From: an uncultured Victivallaceae bacterium
Lineage (GTDB): Bacteria; Verrucomicrobiota; Lentisphaeria; Victivallales; Victivallaceae
Assembly: GCA_944389925.1 (NCBI GenBank)
Contig: CALXOD010000058.1
Location: 1-54,364, forward strand
Direction: 5' to 3'
DNA: 54,364 bases
Shown: positions 18,525 through 27,142 of the stretch, piece after piece
Position numbering within the stretch: position 1 is the stretch's first letter
How the letters are laid out: each line of letters begins with the position of its first letter
The notes under the pieces: model-generated
What the model saw: only the letters and a program-made list of their open reading frames with translations
Database searches by the model: none
What the model was told of the DNA's origin: nothing
Program-made: the position numbers and the translations under genes

Positions 18525-18824
18525 TGTGTTTCCTTTCTGCGTTTCAGCCTTTTTCTTTTTTTTACAGCTGAAACATGTGGTTAATGATCCGCGTGCTCCC
18601 TGGTATTGGTTGTCTGTTTTGAGGATAAATCGCACCGTCAGTGCCGAACAGTCAGGGATCACGCGTACATGAAAACAGTCGGAAATCGCGGTGAGATTTT
18701 TATGATATGCGGCGGAGGAAAGACCACGCCGCTCCTTGGGCCTATGGCGAGGAAAACATCAAATTCAAAATTCCCGAAAATACCTTGGTCTCAGAAAAAT
18801 TCATATTCAGATCATCTGTCTAAT

Positions 18825-18852
18825 ATTTTACAAAAAAAAAATAAAAAGTCAA
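18825..18852 (-). promoter_or_regulatory. sigma70-like promoter of the RRM protein gene
   Basis: Minus strand: TTGACT (18847-18852), a 16-base T-rich spacer and TAAAAT (18825-18830). The predicted start near 18818 leaves a 290-base untranslated leader. Confidence 0.6.
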
Positions 18853-19022
18853 TAGCAAAATGTTTGAAGGAGAAGAAAACCACGAAAAAAAACAAAAAAA
18901 AGAATGATAAAGCCATTTTTTCTGCCTTGAAAGAAAGATTTACGGCATTTTTCCTGTACGTTTGAAGACAAGAATGGAAATAGAGAGCGGTGACTGTTTT
19001 GGCATTTTCTTCATAGGAAGCC

Positions 19023-19051
19023 TTGACATGGATGCGTTTTTTTTCTATAAT
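19023..19051 (+). promoter_or_regulatory. perfect-consensus sigma70 promoter of the second lyase module
   Basis: TTGACA (19023-19028), a 17-base spacer and TATAAT (19046-19051): every hexamer base and the spacer are consensus. Such a promoter is normally held off by a repressor. The repeats at 19052-19080 cover the predicted transcription start near 19058. Confidence 0.85.
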
Positions 19052-19080
19052 TAATATCGAATAATATCGAATATAATATC
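19052..19080. repeat. TAATATCGA direct repeats (candidate autoregulatory operator)
   Basis: TAATATCGA at 19052-19060 and 19062-19070, and TAATATC at 19074-19080. The first two copies are 10 bases apart and the third follows at 12. They start one base after the -10 box and end five bases before the first ATG of the regulator gene, the usual site for repressor binding. That the adjacent GntR-type protein binds here is inference. Confidence 0.6.
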
Positions 19081-19085
19081 AAGCA

Positions 19086-20207
19086 ATGGAGACAGGACCG
19101 GTGGAGCTGAAAAAAGATCTTGTTTACCAGGGGATTAAATATGATATTGCCCGGGGACGATATCAGGTGGGGGAAAAACTGCCCCGGGAAATCGACTTTG
19201 CCGCGGAACGGGGGGTTTCCTTCATCACCATGCGCTCCGCCCTTAAAATGCTGGAGCATGACGGTCTGATCGCCCGGATTCCGAGCAAGGGCACTTTCGT
19301 GCTCCGCCGGACGCCGGCGCCCCGTCCCGGGAAGGTGCGGACCATTCTTTTGCTGCAGGTGGATTACGATGCCGCGGCGAACGGGGGAAACATTTTCAAT
19401 CGTGATTTGATTCTCGGGGCAGTGGAGCAGGCCTACCTGGATGGTTGCCGGGTGCAGGTGGATACTTTTGCGGAAGTCCGGAATTTGCCGGAACGTTTTG
19501 CCGCCGGAGAGTTCGACGGGATCATCTGGGATCGGCCGGAATCAGATCTGGCGCCCTTGCTGGAAGAGCTCCGGGAGATGGGCGTTGCACAAGTGACGAT
19601 CAACCGTTTTCAGGATGGCATTCCGGCTTTGGGGTGTGATTATCCGGAAGGGGTGCGGGCTGCCATGCGGTATTTCCGCAGTATCGGACACCGGCACATC
19701 GGTTTGATTGACATCGGACGGGATGGTGAGGTGTTTCGGGAACGGCAACGAGCATTTCTGGAGGAACTCCGATTTGACGGTATTGCAGAGGCGGAAAAGT
19801 ACCTGTGCCGGGTGGTGAATGGGGAAATCGATTATCTGGGGATTGCAGAATGGATGCGGGGCATTCCCCGGACCACGGCGGTGCTGGTTTCCAATGTGTA
19901 CCTGGCGGAATTTTCCCGCTATCTTGATGCTGCCGGGATTGCAGTGCCGCAGCAGTTATCGGTAATTCAGCAGGGGGAAATCGAAAATTTCAGCCGTGAC
20001 TCGAACAGCCGATTCAGCATTTTTACCGATCCGCGTCGGACGATCGGCAGCCGGGCGCTGGTGACGGTGCTGCGCCAGCTGGAAGGGAATTCGATTCCGG
20101 TGAAAATGGAACGGATTGTCGGAGAATTGATTATTCGGTGCAGCTGTGCCCTGCCATGTCATCTGCAACGCCGGGAAGAGGCTGCCAGCGGGGCGGAATT
20201 GTCATGA
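19086..20207 (+). CDS. GntR-type HTH / LacI-type sensor transcriptional regulator
   Basis: A 373-residue hybrid regulator. Residues about 8-72 are a classic GntR winged helix (GIKYDIARGRYQVGEKLPRE, SFITMRSALKMLEHDGLIARIPSKGTFVL). Residues 85-360 resemble the LacI/GalR sugar-sensing domain (FDGIIWDRPES, DYPEGVRAAMRYFRSIGHRHIGLIDIG, TAVLVSNVYLAEF, FSIFTDPRRTIGSRALV). ATG 19086 lacks a ribosome binding site; GTG 19101, with GGAG nine bases upstream, is a good alternative and would remove five residues. It overlaps the lyase gene by four bases (ATGA), so it is the first gene of a lyase operon and probably its own repressor. Confidence 0.88.
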   Translation: METGPVELKKDLVYQGIKYDIARGRYQVGEKLPREIDFAAERGVSFITMRSALKMLEHDGLIARIPSKGTFVLRRTPAPRPGKVRTILLLQVDYDAAANGGNIFNRDLILGAVEQAYLDGCRVQVDTFAEVRNLPERFAAGEFDGIIWDRPESDLAPLLEELREMGVAQVTINRFQDGIPALGCDYPEGVRAAMRYFRSIGHRHIGLIDIGRDGEVFRERQRAFLEELRFDGIAEAEKYLCRVVNGEIDYLGIAEWMRGIPRTTAVLVSNVYLAEFSRYLDAAGIAVPQQLSVIQQGEIENFSRDSNSRFSIFTDPRRTIGSRALVTVLRQLEGNSIPVKMERIVGELIIRCSCALPCHLQRREEAASGAELS

Positions 20208-22312
20208 TTGTTGCATTAGTCAGAGAAGGGGGGCGGATATATGCCGTGTGCAAATACTTGGCGACCGCGGCTGTCACCGGTTTGACGGTATGGCCGGCCG
20301 AGGGGGGTGAAGAACGAAAAGCCGGAAGCGAATGGGAATGGCATGCCGATGCATTTGCCGCCCGAGTGGATCAGATCAATGCTGCCTGTGGCAGATCACC
20401 CGTGGATCAACGGGCTGATTTGAGTGCGCAGGCGGAACGCCGGTTGCTGGAGAAAGCGGATGCGGTTTGTGACGGGATGGCTTTTTTCTACCGGGAAGAG
20501 CCGGTGCTGATCGGGAAGCGGGACATTGACTGGACCGGCGGGCAAAAGGCGCATCAGGAATGGGTGGCACAGCTGAATCGTTTTTTTATGTTTGAATTTC
20601 TGCTGGGAGCCTACCGGCAGAGCCGGGAAGAGAAATATGCCGCGCGGGCCAGGGAATTGATGGACGACTGGTTTGATTTCCGGGCGCGTCAGAGTGAAAC
20701 TTTTATCGATCCGCAGCGGAACAGTCCCTTCAATGCCGCACTGCGGGGACGGAACTGGATTCAGGCGCTGGCGACGTTCCGGAACAGTGCCGCGTTTGAC
20801 GAGGCGTTTGTACGGCGCGCGGTGGAGGTTTGCCGCGAGCAGACCAATCGGCTGGAGCAGTATACTTCCGCCGGATCCAGCAACCATCAGACGGCGCAGG
20901 CGTTTTCCCTGCTGGAAGCCGGACTGGCATTGGATTTTCTGCCGGATGCAAAGGGCTGGAGAGAAAAGGGCGCGCAGGTGCTGGCGGAATGTTTTCGCCG
21001 GCAATTCCGTTCCGATGGGTCCCACGGGGAAAATACCACCGGATACCACGCATGGATGACGGGCATGATGATCGATGCGCGGGCGTTGACCGCACTCTGC
21101 CCGGAACCGGTGGCGGAAATCGACTTGAAAATTCTCCGGCGGGCACTTTCTTTTATGGCTCTAAGCTGTCGTTTTGCCTTTAACGACAGCAGTTATCCTG
21201 CCGTTTTCCCCTGCTGGGGAGAGATGCCGGACGTGGTCGGCATGGCGCGCCGGGCGGGGATAGGGGACTTTCATCCGGATCGATACGGCGTTTATCCGGA
21301 GGCGGGACTGGTGTTCGGCGGGAATGACCGGGAAAGATTTTGTTTTGACGCGGGGCCGTTTACCGGCTGGCATACGCATCTCAGTCGTTTGAGTGTGGAA
21401 TTCGGGGCAGATGGCTATAGTCTGCTGGTAGATCCGGCGATTACCACCTATGAACGCCGGGATCCGCATTTCGTCTATGGCCGGATGACCCGTTCCCATG
21501 GCACTATGAATTTCAACGGGGCGCACCAGGCCCGTGAGAATGCGCATTTGCTGGGCGCGGTGTTGGATGAGCGTTTTGCCATAGTGGTCGGAGCGTTTAA
21601 CGGCGGCGGATTTTCCGGTGAATTCAGCGACCATTTCATTCCGAATCTGGAGGCGGATCAGCAACGGGCATTGCTTTGGTTGGAAGGGCTGGGATTGTTG
21701 ATTTTCGATCGGACGAGGATACGGAAATCTCCGGATGATCGGTGGATGACACGGTATGTTTTTCCGATTGCACCAATGGAGCGATGGCATTGTGATGCAT
21801 CACGGTCGGCCTGGTACTCGGAAAATCGGAAACAACCCAATTTATTGGTGCAAATGCTTTTGAAGCCGGTCCCCGGAGTTCAGACCCGCTGTGCCGCCGG
21901 CGAGGAGACCCCGGAGTTGCACGGATGGGTGGGGACGGCGCGGGATACAATGATTCCGGCGCCGACACTGGAATTTACGGCGGAAACCGGAGATCGGCTG
22001 AGTCATGCGGTGACTCTGGTTACAGCATCGTCCCCCGGCAGGGCCGTTGTGCCGATGGCGGTGATGGAGGCTGTACCCGGCCGGGTGGATTTCGGGAGAG
22101 TCGGGGATGTCCCGTGGCAACTGCGTTTCGTGCCGGATTTCCGAACCAGGGAGATTTTGGTCACGGCGGGGGTGGAAACGGAGGCGGTGTTGCTGCTGGT
22201 ATATGGCAATTCGGTTTTTGTTCATGATGCGGTGAGGTATTGTCGCAACGGTGAAAATGTGTCACTGGAGCATATTCCGTATACCGGATGGATTCAGGTG
22301 CGTAAGGAATAG
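20204..22312 (+). CDS. heparinase II/III-family polysaccharide lyase
   Basis: A 702-residue protein of the alginate/heparinase lyase type. In the helical barrel, Asn227-His228 (SSNHQTAQAFSLLEAG), Tyr281 (ENTTGYHAWM) and His390/His392 (GWHTHLSRLSVEFG) match the expected catalytic Asn/His, Tyr and His. The beta-sandwich domain follows (YSLLVDPAITTYERRDPHFVYGRMTRSHGT). The N-terminus from the chosen ATG 20204 has only a weak hydrophobic stretch (about 13-30), so export is uncertain. ATG 20204 overlaps the regulator stop. Unlike the lyase at 2907-5534, it lacks the CxxxxC...CxxC knuckle. Substrate is unknown; a uronic-acid glycan is likely. Confidence 0.85.
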   Translation: MIVALVREGGRIYAVCKYLATAAVTGLTVWPAEGGEERKAGSEWEWHADAFAARVDQINAACGRSPVDQRADLSAQAERRLLEKADAVCDGMAFFYREEPVLIGKRDIDWTGGQKAHQEWVAQLNRFFMFEFLLGAYRQSREEKYAARARELMDDWFDFRARQSETFIDPQRNSPFNAALRGRNWIQALATFRNSAAFDEAFVRRAVEVCREQTNRLEQYTSAGSSNHQTAQAFSLLEAGLALDFLPDAKGWREKGAQVLAECFRRQFRSDGSHGENTTGYHAWMTGMMIDARALTALCPEPVAEIDLKILRRALSFMALSCRFAFNDSSYPAVFPCWGEMPDVVGMARRAGIGDFHPDRYGVYPEAGLVFGGNDRERFCFDAGPFTGWHTHLSRLSVEFGADGYSLLVDPAITTYERRDPHFVYGRMTRSHGTMNFNGAHQARENAHLLGAVLDERFAIVVGAFNGGGFSGEFSDHFIPNLEADQQRALLWLEGLGLLIFDRTRIRKSPDDRWMTRYVFPIAPMERWHCDASRSAWYSENRKQPNLLVQMLLKPVPGVQTRCAAGEETPELHGWVGTARDTMIPAPTLEFTAETGDRLSHAVTLVTASSPGRAVVPMAVMEAVPGRVDFGRVGDVPWQLRFVPDFRTREILVTAGVETEAVLLLVYGNSVFVHDAVRYCRNGENVSLEHIPYTGWIQVRKE

Positions 22313-22435
22313 GATGGGAGATGAGAAGGAGGCGGCGCAGCATGACGCTGGGACCGTTGAAAACAACTGCCGTTTCCAAGGGATTGCGACAGGGATAACC
22401 GGAAAGATGATTCACCCCGAACAATGGAGGTTTCC

Positions 22436-23182
22436 ATGAAAAGAGTTTTTACATTGATTGAATTGCTGGTCGTGATTGCGATCATTGCCATTCTGGCGGC
22501 GATGTTGCTGCCGGCGCTCAATCAGGCCCGGGAAAAGGCGCGCACGATTCAATGCGTCAGCAACATCAAGCAGGTGGCGGCGATGATGCTGTTCTACAGC
22601 GGCAGCTATGATGATTATCTGCCGCCGAATGCGATCAATTCCTATTCCACTGGAAACTGGGTGAATCTGATGCGGACCGAGAAACTGTTGACCAGCGGTA
22701 TCCGAACCTTTCTCTGCCCTACTTCTTCTGTTGGCATTGAGCAGGAGTATCTGAATGAGATTATACAACTTTCCGGCAAGCATCTGGATAAAATCTCCTA
22801 TGGGTATAACTTCAAATATCTGGGGTCAGACCGGTATATGAACGATACTCCGGATCATTACTATTATACATCCTGCCGGATTTCTCAGATAAAACAGCCT
22901 TCTCGGACCGTTCTTCTGGGAGAAACAGTCTCTTTGAAGGCGAAATCGGACGGCAGTGACATGCCCGGCGGCATCTCTCTCTGGCCGAATGCCCAGACCG
23001 CAGCCTGGCGCAATGTTCTCTACGCTGCGCATGGAAGTTCTCTGAATGTGGCCAGGGTAGACGGTCACGTCGGGACACACCGTTTGTACAATCGACTGCA
23101 ACCCTATACCACTGCTCCGATTCTGGAGGATTGGCGTTGTACAGGGGCGCAGGCGGCACTGAATGTATGGGACCGTTTATGA
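22436..23182 (+). CDS. prepilin-type N-terminal helix protein, H-X9-DG family
   Basis: A 248-residue protein beginning [19 protein letters not shown], followed by [23 protein letters not shown], the type IV pilin-like helix. The C-terminal motif [12 protein letters not shown] fits H-X9-DG. The -1 residue before FTLIE is Val, not Gly. The middle has two Tyr-rich stretches ([13 protein letters not shown]). GGAGG stands five bases before ATG 22436. It lies 123 bases after the lyase and overlaps the BNR gene by four bases. Context mirrors the module at 2.9-6.4 kb. Function in surface display or secretion is inferred. Confidence 0.87.
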   Translation: MKRVFTLIELLVVIAIIAILAAMLLPALNQAREKARTIQCVSNIKQVAAMMLFYSGSYDDYLPPNAINSYSTGNWVNLMRTEKLLTSGIRTFLCPTSSVGIEQEYLNEIIQLSGKHLDKISYGYNFKYLGSDRYMNDTPDHYYYTSCRISQIKQPSRTVLLGETVSLKAKSDGSDMPGGISLWPNAQTAAWRNVLYAAHGSSLNVARVDGHVGTHRLYNRLQPYTTAPILEDWRCTGAQAALNVWDRL

Positions 23183-24618
23183 TGATGACCGAAATCAAAG
23201 GATGGGTCGGTGCCTGGATGTTTCTGGCACTGACGGGATACGCCGCGATTCTGCCGGTGGATAGTGAAAAGGCTGCTTTTGAGATACCTTCGGCAGGAAA
23301 GCCGGAAGAGTATACCGCCGCAACGGATGTGCCCTCGGGGTCGGCCATTGCATTTGACCGGAAAAACCGGCCGTATATGGTGAATGCGGTTGATCCGGAA
23401 TGTTACGGGTATATTTCCGTTCTGGATGAGGATGGGCGCTGGGAACGTCGTGATTTTACTGCGGCACTCAAAGCTGCCGGTTTCCCGGTGGAATCTCCTA
23501 CGCTGCGGACCGTACAAAACCGGGCTGTATTAGGTTTTGACCGTCAGGACCGGTTGTATGCGCTGGTGCCCACGCCGCGCAAAGTCAAAGACGGCGTAGA
23601 TATCAATGGAGATATGGCGTTATTGTATTCCACCGATTACGGAGAGCATTTTCAGGCATACCGGGTCGGGATCCGGCCTTATCAGGGGACCATGGAGAGT
23701 TCTTCTTCGGGGCGGATTCCGAATGGACCGCCGGCGGTATTTCGCGGTGTGCACCTGCAACGGCTTTCCGGGAAGGGGATTACTTACCCGGATGTGGGAG
23801 AACAGAGTCTTGATTTCTGTTCATTGAATCGGCTGGATGTGGTGTTGCCCGAGATAACGGATGAGGGGCTCCGGTTACCGCCTGCGGTCGTTGTAACGGA
23901 ACGGGCCAACGGCGTGACCAGCCATTCGGGAGGCGGTCATATTGCCGCACGAACCGATACGCGTCTGTTTGTCGCCTATGTGGCAGTGCCCGAGAATCCG
24001 GCTTGTGGAGGCAATCCCACCTATGTTGCGGAAGTGGATCTGGAACGACGGAAGGTCGCGGGACGGAAGCTGGTGGCCAATGCCACGCCGCTGGTTTCGG
24101 ACAGTCATGCCTGTCCGACATTGGCGCTGACTTCTACCGGAGAACTGGATCTGGTGACTGGGTCACATGGGTGGAGTCCGAAACATCCTGGTTTTCTGTT
24201 TGCCCGGAGCATACGCCCGGCCGAGCTTTCGGAGTGGACGGTACCGGAACGGCTGGGAGTGGGAGAATCCTATGTGGATATGGTAGTGGACAGTCGAGAC
24301 AACCTTTATATCGCCTACCGGGTCCATCCGCAACTGTGGGTACGCAAATACGACCGGGAATCCGGGAAATGGCTGCTGCCAGTACGATTACTGGAATACA
24401 CGCCGGCCCGGCGTGCCGACGGGACGTTGAGCTATACCGTTTTCTATCATCATTTGTTTATTGACCGCAGGGATAACTTGTACGTCAAGGCATTGTTTCA
24501 TGACTTCGATACGGGATTGAAGGGCCGTTTCCCGTTGATGTGGCTGGTCAGTTCCGACGGGGGCATTTCATGGCGGATTCCCGATACGGCGTGGATGCGG
24601 AATAATAGGATGCCATAA
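23179..24618 (+). CDS. BNR-repeat (six-bladed propeller-like) secreted protein, possible lyase
   Basis: A 479-residue protein starting with overlapping ATG codons at 23179-23187 and a hydrophobic segment ([15 protein letters not shown]) that could be a signal peptide. Several blade-like motifs pair an Asp turn with an aromatic strand ([58 protein letters not shown]). [13 protein letters not shown] and [25 protein letters not shown] resemble BNR_4-type proteins, a group that includes ulvan lyases of families PL24/PL25. The activity is therefore a candidate, not established. It is the last gene of the module and converges on tatC with a 20-base gap. Confidence 0.68.
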   Translation: MMMTEIKGWVGAWMFLALTGYAAILPVDSEKAAFEIPSAGKPEEYTAATDVPSGSAIAFDRKNRPYMVNAVDPECYGYISVLDEDGRWERRDFTAALKAAGFPVESPTLRTVQNRAVLGFDRQDRLYALVPTPRKVKDGVDINGDMALLYSTDYGEHFQAYRVGIRPYQGTMESSSSGRIPNGPPAVFRGVHLQRLSGKGITYPDVGEQSLDFCSLNRLDVVLPEITDEGLRLPPAVVVTERANGVTSHSGGGHIAARTDTRLFVAYVAVPENPACGGNPTYVAEVDLERRKVAGRKLVANATPLVSDSHACPTLALTSTGELDLVTGSHGWSPKHPGFLFARSIRPAELSEWTVPERLGVGESYVDMVVDSRDNLYIAYRVHPQLWVRKYDRESGKWLLPVRLLEYTPARRADGTLSYTVFYHHLFIDRRDNLYVKALFHDFDTGLKGRFPLMWLVSSDGGISWRIPDTAWMRNNRMP

Positions 24619-24638
24619 CGTTTCCCGGCACTTTCTTT

Positions 24639-25541
24639 TCAACGCCGCCGGATTGGTCGGATCCGACGGCCGCGTCGTGAACGGGCGGCCGCTGCATAGG
24701 GCGCGTAAGCATCATCTTCGGGAATGGGATGCGGTTCGTTGTATTCAGCGGCAATTGTATCCGGCGCAGACGAAGCAACCGGTGGCGTGGCGGAAGAGAC
24801 GGCGTCTTCAGCCGATTCCGGCTCGGCCGGAGGCTCCAGCCGGGCCGCCAGCAGGAGGGCGAGTTCGAACAGCAACCAGGTCGGCACGGCCATGAGCAGC
24901 TGGCTGATTACGTCCGGAGGCGTCAGCACGGCAGCCAACACCAGAATCGCGATGACGACCACCGGGCGGCTTTTGCGCAGGGTCTGGGTCCGCACCAGTC
25001 CCGTGCGGACCAGTATTACGACCACTACAGGCAGTTGAAACATGATGCCGAATCCCAGAAGTAACAAGCCTGCGAGATCCACAAAATTTCCCAGGCCGAG
25101 TATCGGTGCCAGTTCCGGACTGCGATAGGAGGCGGCAAAGCGTAGCAGCAGCGGCAGAATCAGTGTGAAAGCAAATGCCGCTCCTGCCAGAAACAACAGA
25201 AATGCCGCTCCTGCCAGCATGCCGAAAAGGCGCCGTTCCCGACGGTAGAGCCCGGGGGCAATGAAGCCCCCCACCTGCCAGGAAACATACGGCAAAGCAC
25301 CGAAGAGGGCCAGCAGCAAAGAACACTTCAATTGTACCAGAAAGGGTTCCAGCGGCGAGAAGTAATGGAACTGCAGTCCGTTTCCTCCGAGCCCCTCCAA
25401 CTGGTGCAGGAGCCATGGAATCAGCCGGCCTGCCGTCCAGTAGGCGGGAAAGAGCAACAGTGCCACCGCAGCAAGACTGCGGAGAAGCACTCCGCGCAAT
25501 TCTTCCAGATGTTCAAGAAAGGTTTTGTTTTCGCCGGGCAT
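24639..25541 (-). CDS. tatC: Sec-independent translocase subunit TatC
   Basis: A 300-residue integral membrane protein with six helices, the signal-peptide receptor of the twin-arginine translocase. The N-terminal FLEHLEELRGVL and the periplasmic FSPLEPFLVQLKCSL are the family signatures; TPPDVISQLLMAVPTWLLFE covers the last helix. A tail of about 65 residues after the last helix, rich in Ala, Pro and Arg (ending RSRRGRRIRPIRRR), is longer than in E. coli. It follows tatA by 70 bases. No tatB is visible, so a minimal TatA-TatC system is possible. Confidence 0.95.
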   Translation of the reverse strand: MPGENKTFLEHLEELRGVLLRSLAAVALLLFPAYWTAGRLIPWLLHQLEGLGGNGLQFHYFSPLEPFLVQLKCSLLLALFGALPYVSWQVGGFIAPGLYRRERRLFGMLAGAAFLLFLAGAAFAFTLILPLLLRFAASYRSPELAPILGLGNFVDLAGLLLLGFGIMFQLPVVVVILVRTGLVRTQTLRKSRPVVVIAILVLAAVLTPPDVISQLLMAVPTWLLFELALLLAARLEPPAEPESAEDAVSSATPPVASSAPDTIAAEYNEPHPIPEDDAYAPYAAAARSRRGRRIRPIRRR

Positions 25542-25611
25542 GGCAGACAGGTTCCTGGTCCGATGATCATCGCAAACCGCGGGATATTTCGTGGGCGTTG
25601 TGCGACGGATT

Positions 25612-25800
25612 CTAACGCTTCTCTTGATCCGGGTCGTCCGGAGTCACGCTTTTGTTCAGTTCGTCCTGAATACCGTCTCGGGCGTTTTTGAATTCCCGGG
25701 AAGCCCGCCCGAGGGAACGCGCGACCTCCGGAATTCTCTTGGCGCCGAAGAGCAGCAACACCACCAGAAAGATGACACATAATTCCGACCAGCCGATCAT
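25612..25800 (-). CDS. tatA: TatA/TatE-type pore-forming subunit
   Basis: A 62-residue protein: a short N-terminal helix (MIGWSELCVIFLVVLLLFG), the FG hinge with AKRIPEVARSLGRA, an amphipathic helix and an acidic tail. This is the size and plan of TatA, which multimerises to form the translocation path. The frame opens at an upstream TTG; ATG 25800 is chosen because it begins the conserved part, with AGGAA about ten bases before. It lies 20 bases downstream of the DUF3047 gene and 70 upstream of tatC. Confidence 0.93.
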   Translation of the reverse strand: MIGWSELCVIFLVVLLLFGAKRIPEVARSLGRASREFKNARDGIQDELNKSVTPDDPDQEKR

Positions 25801-25820
25801 AACTATCAAGTTCCTTTCTG

Positions 25821-26546
25821 TCAGTTGGTTTTCGTATCTTTGGGCGGATTGTGCGGTTTTTCCGCCAGCTCCAGATAATCAATCTGGGCAAGGGCATCGG
25901 ATTTCGTATACTGACTGTTGCCGGATACGCTGATTACATACTGATCCGCTTCCGGCAGATAGCCGTAGGTTTTGCGAAAATCTTCCGCGATATTCCGTTC
26001 TTCTTCAATCCACTCGTCGTAAGGAGAATCCTGATTGCGCAGACACTTATACTTGACTTTGACGATGCCGCCACCATACCGGGCCGTTCCTTCCGTACCA
26101 ATTGGCGTCAGCGTTTCCCAGCGATAAGCGATGGTTTTACGGCTGAGGGCACCGCCTGCACCGAAATAGATCCCCACCGCCTGATCATCCTTGTCGGTGC
26201 GGCCGTCGGCGCCCGGGGGGAGTTTTTTTACGCGCCACCGCCAGCGAAGGATCGGATATTTGTTCAGATCAACTCCCGGCATGGTGAGCAGCGCTCCGGA
26301 GGAACGGTGGGAATCCACCGTCAGGACCTGGCCGTAGGTACTCTGACCGGGAGCTTTTTCCACCCGGAATGTGGTCATCGGAACCATGAATTTTTTACCG
26401 TCCGGGCGCCAATTAACGGGGATTGGATTGCCGTCTTCCGTTTTTACCTTGGAAAAATCCTCCCGCCAGCCGACTCCGGGGGCGACTTCAGCTGCCGCTG
26501 TTGACAGAGCCAGCAGGCTGCCAAGCAGAATGTTCCAGAATTTCAT
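25821..26546 (-). CDS. secreted DUF3047-family protein
   Basis: A 241-residue protein with a signal peptide (MKFWNILLGSLLALSTAAA). The core YPILRWRWRVKKLPPGADGRTDKDDQ (about 98-123) with the following AVGIYFGAGG is the hallmark of DUF3047, a predicted jelly-roll-like fold of unknown function. It overlaps the lytic transglycosylase gene by four bases. Position in a run with tat genes and a muramidase suggests an envelope role (inference). The signal is Sec-type, so it is not obviously a Tat substrate. Confidence 0.75.
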   Translation of the reverse strand: MKFWNILLGSLLALSTAAAEVAPGVGWREDFSKVKTEDGNPIPVNWRPDGKKFMVPMTTFRVEKAPGQSTYGQVLTVDSHRSSGALLTMPGVDLNKYPILRWRWRVKKLPPGADGRTDKDDQAVGIYFGAGGALSRKTIAYRWETLTPIGTEGTARYGGGIVKVKYKCLRNQDSPYDEWIEEERNIAEDFRKTYGYLPEADQYVISVSGNSQYTKSDALAQIDYLELAEKPHNPPKDTKTN

Positions 26547-27142
26547 GGTTTTTCATCCCTCCGATATTGTTGGTAACGTCTCATGATGTTTTTGACGTAA
26601 GTTTTTGTTCCGGCAATGGTGATGTTTTCGATCATGTCGCCGTCCGGCTGGGACGGCTTCCAGCGGTTGGCCCGGCTTTCTCCGGCATTGTATTGACAGA
26701 GGGCCAATTCTGTCCGACAGCGATAATCCTGCCACCGCTTCATGGCGCGGGAAAGGTAATAACAACCAATCTCCAGATTTAATTCCGGACGCATCAGCTC
26801 CCGTACAGAAGGTACTGCAACGCCATGGCGCCGTGCCCAGTCTGTCACCGCTCCCTTGGGCAACACCTGCATTAAGCCGACTTCTCCTGCCGTACCGATG
26901 GTATCCGGACGAAAGCGGCTTTCTTGAAAGATAACCGCCCGGACCAGTTGGGGATCCAGGCGGTATTTGTCCGCCGCCGCCCGGATCTGGGAAGCATACT
27001 GCGTGTCGTCTACCACAAAATCACGCAATTCCCGCTGATAGGCGGCGATGGTTGTCAACATGACTGCCAAAGCCCCTAATGCCAGCAGCAGCCGGAAGCG
27101 AGTGATTGTTTTTTTTGAGCCGGAGCGGGGCATGCCGGTCAC
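26543..27142 (-). CDS. membrane-anchored SLT-family lytic transglycosylase
   Basis: A 199-residue protein with one N-terminal anchor (FRLLLALGALAVMLTTIAAY) and a soluble lytic transglycosylase domain that cleaves peptidoglycan to 1,6-anhydro-muropeptides. Catalytic Glu74 (FQESRF), GLMQVLP (89-95) and ALCQYNAGESRANRW (about 147-161) are the family motifs. Start is GTG 27142, overlapping the upstream TGA; ATG 27133 is the alternative. It is a compact enzyme without LysM or other binding domains, coupled to genes on both sides. Confidence 0.92.
   Translation of the reverse strand: MTGMPRSGSKKTITRFRLLLALGALAVMLTTIAAYQRELRDFVVDDTQYASQIRAAADKYRLDPQLVRAVIFQESRFRPDTIGTAGEVGLMQVLPKGAVTDWARRHGVAVPSVRELMRPELNLEIGCYYLSRAMKRWQDYRCRTELALCQYNAGESRANRWKPSQPDGDMIENITIAGTKTYVKNIMRRYQQYRRDEKP

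Larger units (their letters stand above)
18525..19085. other. long A/T-rich intergenic region between divergent genes
   Basis: This 561-base stretch holds the leader and promoter of the RRM gene (minus strand) and the promoter and operator-like repeats of the regulator gene (plus strand). Positions about 18830-18910 are very rich in A. A lysine-rich open frame across 18606-18965 has no ribosome binding site and looks fortuitous. I see no tRNA or other folded RNA gene. Confidence 0.65.

Noticed and set aside
18606-18965. A lysine-rich open frame in the leader region of the RRM gene
   Set aside because: Composition reflects the poly-A tract, no ribosome binding site, and it overlaps the promoter and leader of a better supported gene.
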